Positions 42,703-53,984 of a stretch of 56,474 bases of DNA are shown here, in pieces; the stretch's first letter is position 1, and each line of letters starts with the position of its first letter. The notes beneath the pieces were generated by a model that was not told where the DNA came from, searched no databases, and saw nothing but the letters and a program-made list of their open reading frames with translations. Position numbers and translations under genes: made by a program. The DNA lies in assembly GCF_018139695.1 (NCBI RefSeq), contig NZ_JAGSOG010000024.1, forward strand, positions 1-56,474, written 5' to 3'. This stretch comes from Actinospica durhamensis (GTDB lineage: Bacteria > Actinomycetota > Actinomycetes > Streptomycetales > Catenulisporaceae).

Positions 42703-43731
42703 TCAGTCGGCCTTGCGCCGGCGGGTGCCGAAGACGATCTCGTCCCAGCTCGGCACGGTGGCACGGCGGCCGGGGGAGACCCCGTCGTTCACGGCCTGCT
42801 GGTCGGTGTCCCCGCGCAGCCGCTCCTTGTGCGGACCGACCGGGCCGAACAGCGCGTCCGAGTAGGCCGAGCCGGCCCCGGAGGCGGCGGTGCCCGCGGC
42901 CGGACGGGCGGCCGGCTGGGCCGGGGCCTGCGCGGCCGGAGCCTCGCGCTCGCGGTCGCGCTCGAGGTCCAGGTCGGTGCCCGCGGCCGCGGCGGCGGCC
43001 GGGCGGGCGGCGGTGTGCGGGCGCATCGGCAGCGGCGTCACAGAACCCTGACCGGCCGCGGGACGGCCGTGCCAGGACTGCAGCGAGGTCACCTGCGCGG
43101 AGCGGGTGCCGCCGGTGGCCGCGGCCGAGGAGCGCGCGGCGAAGGGGAAGGCGCTGTCCGGCGCGGCGTCGCTGGAGAGCAGCCGGGCCTCGTCGTCCAC
43201 CGGGTGCACCAGGCGCCGCGGCGGGTCGAAGCTCCAGGTCGCCTCGTAGGGCAGGCCGCCGATCCGGAAGGACATCCGGACCGTCCAGACGCTGTCGTCC
43301 TTGCGCCACGAATCCCATTGCACCGAGTCGATATCCGGGTCGCGCAGGGAAAGCCGCTCACGCACCACGTCGCCGAGCTTGGGGCCGTGCGTCTCGCCGG
43401 AGCGGCGCACCTGCGTGTTCTGCGCCCGCTCGGCCATGAAGGCGCGCTCGGCGAGCACCGGTCCCTCGAACCGACGCACCCGTTCGAGTGGGATGCCGGC
43501 CGCGTCCGCGACCTGCTCCGCGGTCTGGCCCGCGCGGATGCGGGCCTGGATGTCGCGCGGGCGCAGCTGCGCGTCCAGCTCTATCTCGATCTGGCCCAGG
43601 CGCGCCCGATCCCCGCGCACCGCGGCGCGCAGGCGGTCGTCGATCGCGAGGAAGAACTCCTGGCCGTCGGGAGCACGCAGCACCAGACGATCACCGTCGC
43701 CGGTGACCGCCATCACTCGCAGTTCGGTCAT
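42703..43731 (-). CDS. sepH: Septation protein SepH
   Basis: 342 residues. The N-terminal 230 residues match the DUF3071 domain of SepH: MTELRVMAVTGDGDRLVLRA, a helix-turn-helix (AGQTAEQVADAAGIPLERVRRFEG, residues about 67-90), and WRKDDSVWTV. The C-terminal part is Ala/Pro/Arg-rich and disordered, ending with the conserved PSWDEIVFGTRR motif. SepH interacts with FtsZ and stimulates Z-ring assembly in Streptomyces and Mycobacterium, mattering for vegetative and sporulation septa. A perfect AGGAGG lies about 7 nt before the ATG. Its presence supports a filamentous actinomycete. It is the only gene of the divergent pair with TRIC to use the 383-nt upstream space. Confidence 0.92.
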   Translation of the reverse strand: MTELRVMAVTGDGDRLVLRAPDGQEFFLAIDDRLRAAVRGDRARLGQIEIELDAQLRPRDIQARIRAGQTAEQVADAAGIPLERVRRFEGPVLAERAFMAERAQNTQVRRSGETHGPKLGDVVRERLSLRDPDIDSVQWDSWRKDDSVWTVRMSFRIGGLPYEATWSFDPPRRLVHPVDDEARLLSSDAAPDSAFPFAARSSAAATGGTRSAQVTSLQSWHGRPAAGQGSVTPLPMRPHTAARPAAAAAAGTDLDLERDREREAPAAQAPAQPAARPAAGTAASGAGSAYSDALFGPVGPHKERLRGDTDQQAVNDGVSPGRRATVPSWDEIVFGTRRRKAD

Positions 43732-44114
43732 GGGACCTCCTGTGTGGTGCCCCTGGCGGGCTTGGCCGAGCGCGCTCCTGTACTGAGTGTGACGTCGTCG
43801 CGCGGCCTGAGGGAAGAGACCACGCCCGTTCGGCGCAACGCCGTGACACGAGCGCTACCCGATCGGGCGACGTGGCCCGCGGATCGGCTGCGCGCGCAGC
43901 TGTTGCCCTTCGCCATTTGTACCTATCCCCCAGGCGGATCCGGAAACCTTTTCCGGCAGCGCCCGGTCGGGCGCTGGGTTCCACGGTATCAGTGCGCGTC
44001 GTCCTCGCGGAGGCCCAACACCGTACATCCCGGAGCGAAGTCAACACCAGTGAGCCGGTCAACGCACAACGGATAAATTGGTGTTGGGGTGAGTCGAGTT
44101 GGGATCATTGAGGT
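43732..44114. other. Divergent intergenic region with two adjacent hairpins
   Basis: Lies between sepH (minus) and the TRIC channel gene (plus). Two short hairpins stand side by side: CCGGAAA/TTTCCGG (43940-43956) and AGCGCCCG/CGGGCGCT (43958-43975). Apart from presumed promoters for both genes I see no coding potential. TTGACT occurs on the minus strand near 44037-44042 but without a convincing -10. Confidence 0.5.
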
Positions 44115-44783
44115 ATGCGTCCCGCCCTCGCCCCGCATCTGCCGATCGTCTTCGACCTGCTCGGCGTACTCACCGCGTCCTCGGCCGGCGCGTTGACCGG
44201 TGTGCGTAAGAACCTTGATCTCGTGGGCGTGGTGGTGCTGGCCGCGGTGACCGGACTCGGCGGCGGGGTTATCCGGGACCTGATGATCGGCGCCGTTCCG
44301 GTGGCCATGCTCACGGACTGGCGCTACCTCACCGCGGCCGCGCTCGCCGCCGGCCTGGTGCTGCTCGGCCAGCATCCGCGCGTGCTCGGCCGGGATCTGC
44401 GGGTGTTCGAGTCACTGCGCGGGCGGGTGCCGCTGGGCACGGCCTATCTGGTGGCGGACTCGGCCACCCTCGGCTGCTTCGCCGTCTCCGGCACGGCCAA
44501 GGCGCTGGACTACGGCCTCGCCCTGGTGCCGGCGGCGCTGATGGGCGTGGTCACCGCGGTCGGCGGCGGCGTCGTGCGCGACGTGCTGGTCAACGAGGTG
44601 CCCACGGTGCTGCGGCGCGAGCTGTACGCCGTGCCCGCACTGGTCGGCTCACTGGTCGTGGCCGCGACCGACCGCTACGACCCGGCCGCCACGCCCATCG
44701 CGTTCCTGGCCGCCGCGCTCACGATGGGGCTGCGGATGGTCTCGGTGCGCCGGGACTGGCACGCCCGGCTGCCCCAGGCCTGA
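44115..44783 (+). CDS. TRIC-family cation channel protein
   Basis: 222 residues, seven hydrophobic helices made of two related halves, each with the glycine-rich kinked motif followed by RD: GLGGGVIRDLMIG (near residue 50) and AVGGGVVRDVLVNEVP (near 155). This is the UPF0126/TRIC signature; bacterial TRIC proteins are trimeric potassium-permeable channels of the membrane. ATG 44115 has GAGGT only 1-2 nt upstream, so the start may be leaderless or weakly initiated. Divergent from sepH; no functional link is evident. Confidence 0.9.
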   Translation: MRPALAPHLPIVFDLLGVLTASSAGALTGVRKNLDLVGVVVLAAVTGLGGGVIRDLMIGAVPVAMLTDWRYLTAAALAAGLVLLGQHPRVLGRDLRVFESLRGRVPLGTAYLVADSATLGCFAVSGTAKALDYGLALVPAALMGVVTAVGGGVVRDVLVNEVPTVLRRELYAVPALVGSLVVAATDRYDPAATPIAFLAAALTMGLRMVSVRRDWHARLPQA

Positions 44784-44965
44784 CATTCGTTTCGCGATAG
44801 CCGGGGTGAAAGCCCGGCAATGCGATCCGGCGCACGGCCCGGGCATATTCGAGCCCTGTTGTGCGCCGGATCCCGCCGGAACGTTTGCGATCTTTTCCGA
44901 GATCCGTTCAGATCCGGCTCGGGTCGCGTTCCAGAGCACGTTCCAGAGTGCGTTGCAGACTCCGT

Positions 44966-45703
44966 TCAGAACAGCAGGTCGAGCTTCTCCGCGTCTCCGC
45001 CGGCCCGGTCGAACTGCGCGAGTCCGGGTTCGACGTACTCGGCTCCGCGCGGGCCGTGGATGTGGATTCCGGTGAACACCGCCACATCCGCGGGCACCTC
45101 GTCCTCGCGCAGCAGCTCGATCACGGCCGAGGTGTCCTGGTCGATCAGGTTCCGCGCGACCCGGGTGATGGTGAGGATGTCGGCGTTGCCGTCGGGCACC
45201 CGCGGGGCGATCCGGTCGCGCAGCCGCGACTGCTCCGGGTCGTACGGGTCCAGGTACGGGTAGTCCGAGGTGTGCACGTCGTCGCCGCGCAGTTCGTCGG
45301 CCAGGGCGAGCAGCGCGCCGCAGGTGTGCGACTTGCCGGGCACCCCGGGGCGTTGCACCCGGCCGAGTTCGCCGTCCTCGTCCACGCCGATGTGCGCGAG
45401 GCCGAAGACCAGGAAGGTGCGCCGGCCCTCGACCAGCGGGGCGTGCCCGCGGGCCGCGATGACCCCCGTACGGCCCAATGTGAACAACCCGGCGAGACCG
45501 GCCATGTTGAACGCCCCGCCCCAGGCCCGCTGCAGCTCCGCGGTCAGCGCGAAGGCGAGTTCGTCCCGGCAGGTCGCGATCATCGGCAGCGCTCCGCCGC
45601 GATGCACGCCGACCCTGGCCAGCGCGCGCTGCGAGCCGCTGACGAACTGGTTGGTGGGCAGAGCGTCCGGAAAGTGGGTGGACAGGCTCTCGGTGAAGGT
45701 CAC
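44966..45703 (-). CDS. LCIB/C-type beta-carbonic anhydrase
   Basis: 245 residues matching the limiting-CO2-inducible protein B/C family first known from algal carbon-concentrating systems. Shared segments are FPDALPTNQF, CRDE, GGAFNMAGLAGL, AHIGVDEDGELG and SHTCGAL. The predicted zinc site is Cys45, His104 and Cys128 with the Arg46-Asp47 dyad, the layout of active LCIB/C enzymes, which interconvert CO2 and bicarbonate. I chose GTG 45703 because AGGAGG lies 8 nt upstream; GTG 45751 would add 16 residues. It is divergent from aconitase with 226 nt between, a promoter region that holds the acnA operator candidate. Function as a carbonic anhydrase is inferred from conserved ligands. Confidence 0.85.
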   Translation of the reverse strand: MTFTESLSTHFPDALPTNQFVSGSQRALARVGVHRGGALPMIATCRDELAFALTAELQRAWGGAFNMAGLAGLFTLGRTGVIAARGHAPLVEGRRTFLVFGLAHIGVDEDGELGRVQRPGVPGKSHTCGALLALADELRGDDVHTSDYPYLDPYDPEQSRLRDRIAPRVPDGNADILTITRVARNLIDQDTSAVIELLREDEVPADVAVFTGIHIHGPRGAEYVEPGLAQFDRAGGDAEKLDLLF

Positions 45704-45882
45704 GGCCGCGGCCTCCTGCTCTCGTGAAATCGGCGACACCTCGGTCCGCACTATGCCGTATGGCCGGGCGCGGTCCTCTGGCCGGGGGTGCGAACCTCTT
45801 CCATCATGATCGAGGCGGTGTGTTTCGGCCAGATGTCGAGCGCCGCCGCACGCCCTGGTTCGGTCCCCTGGCCTTCATGGGG

Positions 45883-45900
45883 TATCTTGATGTCGAGATA
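45883..45900 (+). promoter_or_regulatory. Candidate operator upstream of acnA
   Basis: TATCTTGATGTCGAGATA, an imperfect palindrome, ends 29 nt before the acnA start. Its core 15-mer recurs exactly twice in the inverted repeat at 18589-18664. Similar palindromes near aconitase genes in Streptomyces are bound by the MarR-family regulator TamR, which senses citrate and aconitate; I offer that regulator from memory as the leading candidate. Confidence 0.65.
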
Positions 45901-45929
45901 AGCAGTACGCCAGACAGAGGAGACCCGCG

Positions 45930-48644
<2,715 letters not shown>

Positions 48645-48668
48645 CGCGCGATTTGTGAGAACCGGCAA

Positions 48669-48721
48669 CGCGCCCGTGCCTCCGCCGACCCAGGCGGTAG
48701 ACACGGGCGCGCGCCGTTGAC
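48669..48721 (+). terminator. Hairpin terminator after acnA
   Basis: Outer 10-bp stem (48669-48678 with 48712-48721) and inner CCGCC/GGCGG stem, starting 25 nt after the stop. No U-tract. Confidence 0.65.
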
Positions 48722-48795
48722 CCACCCGGCCTGGACTCCGCCGCCACCCGACCGTGGCGGCGGGCAGGTCCCGGGCCCCCAAGGGAAGTCATCGG

Positions 48796-48814
48796 CAAGG
48801 TAAGCCTTACCTAA
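48796..48814 (+). promoter_or_regulatory. Iron-box-like palindrome upstream of DUF1800-DUF1501
   Basis: The 19-mer CAAGGTAAGCCTTACCTAA matches TTAGGTTAGGCTCACCTAA at 14 of 19 positions and is almost perfectly self-complementary (AGGTAAG...CTTACCT). A half-site CTAACCT follows at 48845-48851. It lies 112 nt before the DUF1800 start. A TACATC hexamer ending 6 nt before that start (48914-48919) could give a separate leaderless promoter. Confidence 0.65.
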
Positions 48815-48925
48815 TGCTTGTATCTCCGCGTCGGGCCTGGTCTAACCTTGCCGGGCCCGGCGCGTTTTTCGTACCCTGACGAACCCCTTACCGCCCCCTT
48901 ACCGCGCCGCTGGTACATCAGAACC

Positions 48926-50245
48926 GTGACGAGTGACGCGGACCGCGCCCTGATCGGGCATCTGTTGCGCCGCACCGGCTTCGGCGCGAGCGGTGCGGAG
49001 ATCGACGCCGCGCTCCCGGCCGGGTACCAGGCGACGGTCGAGGCGCTGTTCGCCGACGCGGCCGATCCCACCGCGGACCCCGGCGTCGCGGCGACGGCCC
49101 CGCCGCAGCTGCCAGGTACCTACTCCGGCAAGCCCACCACCGAGCCGGCGTACGACCTGATCGCCTGGTGGCTGGCCCGGATGACGGCCGTGCGCCGGCC
49201 CTGGATCGAGAAGCGCACGTACTTCTGGCACGGGCACTTCGCCACCTCGATCCAGAAGGTCCGCTACGCCGGGCTGATGCTGCGCCAGAACCAGACCCTG
49301 CGCACCCTCGGCGGCGGCCCCTTCCACACCCTGATGCGGGCCGTGTTCACCGACCCGGCGATGATGCTCTGGCTCGACGCCGAGGGCAGCACGGCGAACG
49401 CGCCCAACGAGAACCTCGCCCGCGAGTCCATGGAACTGTTCAGCCTCGGCGTCGGCGACTACACCGAGACCGACGTGCGCCAGGCCGCGCTCGCGCTCAC
49501 CGGCTGGCGGCTCGCGCGCGCCGACGGCACCGCCCTGTTCGCGCCCGGCGCGCACGCCCAGGGGCCTGAGACGATCCTGGGCCGCACCGCGTCCTACGAC
49601 CTCGACTCGTTCACGGACCTGTTGCTCGCCCAGCCGGCCAACGCCGCGTTCCTCGCCGCCCGGCACTGGCTCCGCTTCGGCTCCGACGCCGCGATCCCGG
49701 CCTCCACCCGGCAGAACCTGATCGCCGCGTACCGCTCGAGCGCGGGCGCCGCCTCGAATGACGGCTCCGACCTGACCGCGCTGGCCCGCGCCCTGTTCAC
49801 CGACCCCGCGTTCACCGGCCCCGCCACTCGCTACGCCCTGGTCAAGCAGCCGGTCGAATACGTCGTCGGCGTGCTCAGGGCCCTGCGCGTCAGCCCGCCC
49901 TCCGACGGCACCGCCGCGGACTCCCGGCTGCTGCGCCAGGTTCTCAACGGCCTGGGACAGGTCCCGTTCTCCCCGCCGAACGTGGGCGGCTGGCCGTCCG
50001 GACAGCTCTGGCTCACCACGGCCGCCGCCCAGGCCCGGATCGATCTCGCGCACTGGGCCGCGACGACCGGCGACATCTCCGCGGTCGCCGACGCCGCGCC
50101 CTCCGCGCGCATCGAGGCGGCCGCCCACCTCCTCGGCCTCGACGCGTTCTCCGCGCGCACCACGGCCGCCCTGTCCGACGTCGTCGGCGCCCCGCCCGAC
50201 CTGGTCGAGCTCGCCCTGCTCAGCCCCGAGTACCTGGTCAACTGA
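48926..50245 (+). CDS. DUF1800-family protein
   Basis: 439 residues. It matches DUF1800: an N-terminal ALIGHLLRRTGFGAS helix, KRTYFWHGHFATS with two histidines, NPNENLARESMELF-like APNENLARESMELFSLGVG, and near the end PPNVGGWPSG. DUF1800 proteins regularly pair with DUF1501 proteins in one operon; the biochemical role is not established. No export signal is visible from GTG 48926; an upstream TTG at 48818 would add 36 residues without giving one. The start is likely leaderless (TACATC ends 6 nt before). The iron-box-like palindrome 112 nt upstream suggests control by iron, which is my inference. Confidence 0.85.
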   Translation: MTSDADRALIGHLLRRTGFGASGAEIDAALPAGYQATVEALFADAADPTADPGVAATAPPQLPGTYSGKPTTEPAYDLIAWWLARMTAVRRPWIEKRTYFWHGHFATSIQKVRYAGLMLRQNQTLRTLGGGPFHTLMRAVFTDPAMMLWLDAEGSTANAPNENLARESMELFSLGVGDYTETDVRQAALALTGWRLARADGTALFAPGAHAQGPETILGRTASYDLDSFTDLLLAQPANAAFLAARHWLRFGSDAAIPASTRQNLIAAYRSSAGAASNDGSDLTALARALFTDPAFTGPATRYALVKQPVEYVVGVLRALRVSPPSDGTAADSRLLRQVLNGLGQVPFSPPNVGGWPSGQLWLTTAAAQARIDLAHWAATTGDISAVADAAPSARIEAAAHLLGLDAFSARTTAALSDVVGAPPDLVELALLSPEYLVN

Positions 50246-50279
50246 AGCCCTGATCCGAGCCAGCCCCGAGGAGACGCCG

Positions 50280-51482
50280 ATGGACGCACTGACCCGTCGC
50301 AGGTTCCTGCTCGCCTCCGGCGTCACCGGCGCCGGTGCGCTCGCGGCCGGTGCGGGCGCGCTCGCCTGGCACGACCTGCGCCACGCGGCCGCCGTCGCGC
50401 CGCTGCCCGCCGGCAGCGGGATCCTGGTGCTGGTGACCCTCTACGGCGGCAACGACGGGCTCAACACCGTCGTCCCGGCCGCCGACTCCGCCTACCAGTC
50501 CGCCCGCCCCGGCCTGGCCTACACCGAGTCCGAGGTGCTCGACCTCGGCGACGGCCTCGGCCTGAACCCGTCCATGACCGGCCTGCACGGGCTCTGGCAG
50601 CAGGGCCGGCTCGCCATCGTGCGCGGCGTCGGGTATCCGAACCCGAACCACAGCCACTTCGTCTCCATGGACATCTGGCAGACCGCTTCCCCGGCCGATC
50701 CGCAGACCTCGGGCTGGCTCGGCCGCTGGCTCGACGCGCAGCCGGACGACGAACTGCGCGCGCTGCGGGCCGTGTCCGTCGGCGCCACCCTCCCGCCGCT
50801 GCTCGCCGGAACCCGCACCGCCGGATCCACCCTGCCGCTCGGCCGGTTCCGGCTCCCGAAGGGCCACCTGGGCACCGGACTGCGCGCGCTGGGCCGGGAA
50901 TCGAGCCAGGACTGCCCCTACGCCGCGTACGCCGCCCGCGACACCTCCGATCTGTTCACCGTCGCGGGTGCCCTCGGCGGAGTGACGGCCACCGCGGCCA
51001 CCGGCTCGGGCGGCCTCGCGGCGCAGCTCGACATTGTTGCCTCCTGCATCGAATCGTCCGTGCCCACGCGGGTTTACGCCGTCAGCCTCGGCGGATTCGA
51101 CACCCACGCGGCCGAGAAAAGCACGCAGAGTGCGCTCCTCGGTGAATTCAGCGACGCGGTTTCTTCGTTCTGGCAACGAATCGACGCCACGCCGCGAGCA
51201 TCAGATGTCGTACTGGCCGCGTACACCGAGTTCGGACGCCGGGTGGCCGCGAACGCGAACGAGGGCACGGATCACGGCACCGCAGGTCCGATGTTCGTGC
51301 TCGGAGGCGGGGTGCGCGGGGGATTCCTGGGCGAACAACCCTCGCTTACCGACCTGGACCAGGGCGATCTGAAGCACACCGTCGATTTCCGGTCGGTCTA
51401 CGCGTCGCTGCTCACCTCGGTCCTGGGCGCCGATCCGGGGCAGGCGCTGGGCGCGGGCTACCCGTTGCTGCCGCTGCGGTGA
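50280..51482 (+). CDS. Tat-exported DUF1501-family protein
   Basis: 400 residues with a clear Tat signal (TRRRFLLASG, residues 5-14, then a hydrophobic stretch). DUF1501 has a sulfatase/alkaline-phosphatase-like fold; visible marks are LYGGNDGLNTVVP, NPNHSHFVSMDIWQT, LGGFDTH, and TEFGRRVAANAN followed by GTDHGTAGPMFVLGGGV with metal-type Asp/His. Many DUF1501 proteins are exported and processed outside with the DUF1800 partner. ATG 50280 follows GAGGAG by 7 nt, 34 nt after the DUF1800 stop, so the two are one operon. Substrate unknown. Confidence 0.88.
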   Translation: MDALTRRRFLLASGVTGAGALAAGAGALAWHDLRHAAAVAPLPAGSGILVLVTLYGGNDGLNTVVPAADSAYQSARPGLAYTESEVLDLGDGLGLNPSMTGLHGLWQQGRLAIVRGVGYPNPNHSHFVSMDIWQTASPADPQTSGWLGRWLDAQPDDELRALRAVSVGATLPPLLAGTRTAGSTLPLGRFRLPKGHLGTGLRALGRESSQDCPYAAYAARDTSDLFTVAGALGGVTATAATGSGGLAAQLDIVASCIESSVPTRVYAVSLGGFDTHAAEKSTQSALLGEFSDAVSSFWQRIDATPRASDVVLAAYTEFGRRVAANANEGTDHGTAGPMFVLGGGVRGGFLGEQPSLTDLDQGDLKHTVDFRSVYASLLTSVLGADPGQALGAGYPLLPLR

Positions 51483-51674
51483 ACGGCTCCGCACGGCGCC
51501 GGACCGCCTAACGGTTTGGTCACGGAAATGTGCGGGTTCTGATCTCCGCGCAGCACCGCTCGACACCGGCTCGCGGCGCCCGGGTTTGTTGTGGCCCCCG
51601 ACATGAACTTCTCGTCACCGCCGGTCATCGCGGGTGTCACCCGTTCGCCACCGCATTCGACCTGGGTGTGACCG

Positions 51675-51815
51675 GACAACGTTGTCATTCCACGCATTGT
51701 AGAACTCGATCTTCGAACCATGATCAACGTTTCCCGCTCGTTACCGGGGACCCCCGGCGTTCGCGAACGAGCCCTTCCCAAAGGGGTCGACGCGCAATAC
51801 GTTGCGGGTCGCAAC
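51675..51815. promoter_or_regulatory. Operator-like palindromes upstream of sugar ABC operon
   Basis: Within the 429-nt gap 51483-51911 I see three perfect palindromes: GACAACGTTGTC (51675-51686, with the central CG of LacI-type operators), CGTTCGCGAACG (51758-51769), and GTTGCG-GGT-CGCAAC (51801-51815). Any could bind the ROK regulator encoded downstream or a LacI-family regulator. I see no credible ORF in the gap. Confidence 0.5.
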
Positions 51816-51911
51816 ATTCCGCGGCGTCGCCGCGAAAGCCCTCGCTCCATCCCGCTCCACTCCGCACCGGGCGCATCGCCGCGCCGGTATCCGAGAAAGG
51901 GAATCAGCGCA

Positions 51912-53030
51912 ATGATGCGCAAGCGAATCCTCGCCGCCGTGGCCGTCGCCACGATGGCCACCACCGCGCTGGCCGGTTGTTCGAGCTCGAAGTCGTCCGG
52001 ATCGCCCACTTCCACGGCCGCCGCGACGAACAACAAGGTCGGCATCCTGCTTCCGGACACCTCCTCCTCGCCACGGTGGGTCTCGGCCGACCCGAACGAG
52101 CTGCAGAAGGAGTGCAACGTCTACAAGCTGCAGTGTGAGGTCCTCAACGCCAACGGCCAGGACAACACGCAGGAGCAGCAGGCCCAGCAGCTGATCAGCT
52201 GGGGCGCCGGCGTCATCCTCGAGGTCGACCTCGACGCCGCCTCCGGCGCCGAGATCGAGAAGCTGGCCAAGTCCAAGGGCGTCGTGCCGATCGACTACGA
52301 CCGGCTGACCCAGGGCGGCGGCGCCGCCTACTACGTGTCCTTCGACAACGTCCAGGTGGGCAAGGACCAGGGCACCGCCCTGACCCAGTGCTCGCAGGTG
52401 GCCGGCAAGAGCTCGGTGGACTACACCGAGATCGACGGTGCCCCCACCGACAACAACGCCACCCTGTTCGCCCAGGGCTACAACAGCGTGCTCAGCACCC
52501 AGTCCGGCTGGACCAAGCTCGACGAGCAGACCGGCCAGTGGAGCGCCGCGACCGCCGCGACCGTCTTCGCCCAGCAGCTGGGCAAGTACGGCAGCAAGAT
52601 CGGCGCCGTGATGGTGGCCAACGACACGATGGCGCAGTCGGTCATCAACATCCTGAAGCAGCAGGGCCTGGCGGGCCAGGTGGCGGTGTCCGGGCAGGAC
52701 GCCACCCCGGGCGGCCTGGACAACATCATGGCCGGCACCCAGTGCTTCTCGATCTACAAGCCGGTTGCCGGTGAGGCCGACGTCGCGATCAAGTTGGCCT
52801 CGGAGATCCTGGCCGGCCAGAAGCCGTCCGCGCCGACCACGGTGACCGACCCGTCCGACGGCTCCAAGGTCCCCGCGTTCCTCGCCACCCCGATCGTGAT
52901 CACCAAGGCCAACGTGGCCAAGCCGGTCACCGACGGCTATGAGACCGCCGCCTCGGTCTGTGGCGCCTCGGCCGCGATCGCGAAGCTCTGCAACGCCAAC
53001 GGTATCGCCTACACCTACACCGGTAGCTGA
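51912..53030 (+). CDS. Sugar ABC transporter substrate-binding lipoprotein (XylF-like)
   Basis: 372 residues. A lipoprotein signal (MMRKRILAAV, lipobox LAGC, Cys23) anchors it outside the membrane. The mature part is a type I periplasmic-binding fold: VGILLPDTSSSPRW, VILEVDLDAASG, VVPIDYDRL, GAVMVANDTMAQ, VSGQDATPGG, and the C-terminal CFSIYKPV, a pattern close to D-xylose-binding XylF. It captures a monosaccharide for the permease and ATPase encoded next. ATG 51912 is followed at once by a second ATG at 51915; GAAAGGGA lies about 10 nt upstream. Confidence 0.9.
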   Translation: MMRKRILAAVAVATMATTALAGCSSSKSSGSPTSTAAATNNKVGILLPDTSSSPRWVSADPNELQKECNVYKLQCEVLNANGQDNTQEQQAQQLISWGAGVILEVDLDAASGAEIEKLAKSKGVVPIDYDRLTQGGGAAYYVSFDNVQVGKDQGTALTQCSQVAGKSSVDYTEIDGAPTDNNATLFAQGYNSVLSTQSGWTKLDEQTGQWSAATAATVFAQQLGKYGSKIGAVMVANDTMAQSVINILKQQGLAGQVAVSGQDATPGGLDNIMAGTQCFSIYKPVAGEADVAIKLASEILAGQKPSAPTTVTDPSDGSKVPAFLATPIVITKANVAKPVTDGYETAASVCGASAAIAKLCNANGIAYTYTGS

Positions 53031-53065
53031 TCCGCGTACCGACTGACTGATACAGAGTTCTGATC

Positions 53066-53111
53066 TTCCCGCTCCCGGCAGGCTCCCGCCTGGGCCCGCC
53101 GGGAGCGGGAA
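53066..53111 (+). terminator. Intercistronic stem-loop between binding protein and ATPase
   Basis: Perfect 14-bp stem (53066-53079 with 53098-53111) around an 18-nt loop. Such structures behind binding-protein genes usually stabilise or partly terminate the message, giving more binding protein than transporter. Confidence 0.7.
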
Positions 53112-53165
53112 TCACCCTGACAGCGGTACGCCGCGACATCCAGCTATACCAAGGAGTTGACCGAC

Positions 53166-53984
53166 GTGAGCGTGGACGCAGTTCCCGGTCGCGCTGCCGA
53201 GCCGATCCTGCGGCTGCGCGGCATCGAAAAGTCCTTCGGCCCGGTGCACGTACTACGAAGCGTGGACTTCACCGCCTATCCGGGCGAGGTGACCGCGCTC
53301 GTCGGAGACAACGGCGCGGGTAAGTCCACCCTGGTCAAGTGCATCGGTGGCACCTACTCGATCGACAGCGGCGAGTATCTGTACAAGGGCCAGCAGGTGC
53401 ACGTGCACACGCCCCGCGCCGCCTCGGCACTCGGCATCGAGATCGTCTACCAGGACCTCGCCCTGTGCGAGAACCTCGACATCGTCCAGAACATGTTCCT
53501 CGGCCGCGAGGAGGTGGACGGCCGCCGCGCCCTGGACGAGAACAAGATGGAGCGCATGGCGAGCCAGACCCTGGCCTCGCTGTCCGTGCGTACGGTCAAG
53601 TCGGTACGCCAGAAGGTGGCGAGCCTGTCCGGCGGTCAGCGCCAGACTGTGGCGATCGCCAAGGCCGTGCTGTGGAACTCGGAGCTCGTCATCCTCGACG
53701 AGCCCACCGCCGCGCTCGGCGTGGCGCAGACCGCGCAGGTGCTCGACCTGGTCCGGCGCCTGGCCGACCAGGGCCTCGCGGTCATCCTGATCTCGCACAA
53801 CATGAACGACGTGCTCCAGGTCGCCGACAACATCGCGGTGCTCTACCTGGGCCAGATGGCCGCACAGGTCCAGCGGAGCGAGGTCAACCACACCCAGATC
53901 GTCGAGCTGATCACCGCGGGCCGCTCCGGCGACCTCGGTCTGACCGGCTCCGCGGTCGGCGTCGGAAACGGAGCCACGGCATGA
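53166..53984 (+). CDS. Sugar ABC transporter ATPase (single-domain XylG/FrcA type)
   Basis: 272 residues, one ATPase domain, with Walker A GDNGAGKSTL, Q-loop VYQDLALC, signature LSGGQRQTVAIAKA, Walker B LVILDEPTAAL and H-loop LISHNMNDV. Enterobacterial XylG and RbsA have two ATPase halves (about 500 residues); this has one, like FrcA of fructose transporters, so two copies must dimerise. I chose GTG 53166 with GGAG at 53153-53156; TTG 53157 is too close to the Shine-Dalgarno. Its stop overlaps the permease start (ATGA). Confidence 0.9.
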   Translation: MSVDAVPGRAAEPILRLRGIEKSFGPVHVLRSVDFTAYPGEVTALVGDNGAGKSTLVKCIGGTYSIDSGEYLYKGQQVHVHTPRAASALGIEIVYQDLALCENLDIVQNMFLGREEVDGRRALDENKMERMASQTLASLSVRTVKSVRQKVASLSGGQRQTVAIAKAVLWNSELVILDEPTAALGVAQTAQVLDLVRRLADQGLAVILISHNMNDVLQVADNIAVLYLGQMAAQVQRSEVNHTQIVELITAGRSGDLGLTGSAVGVGNGATA

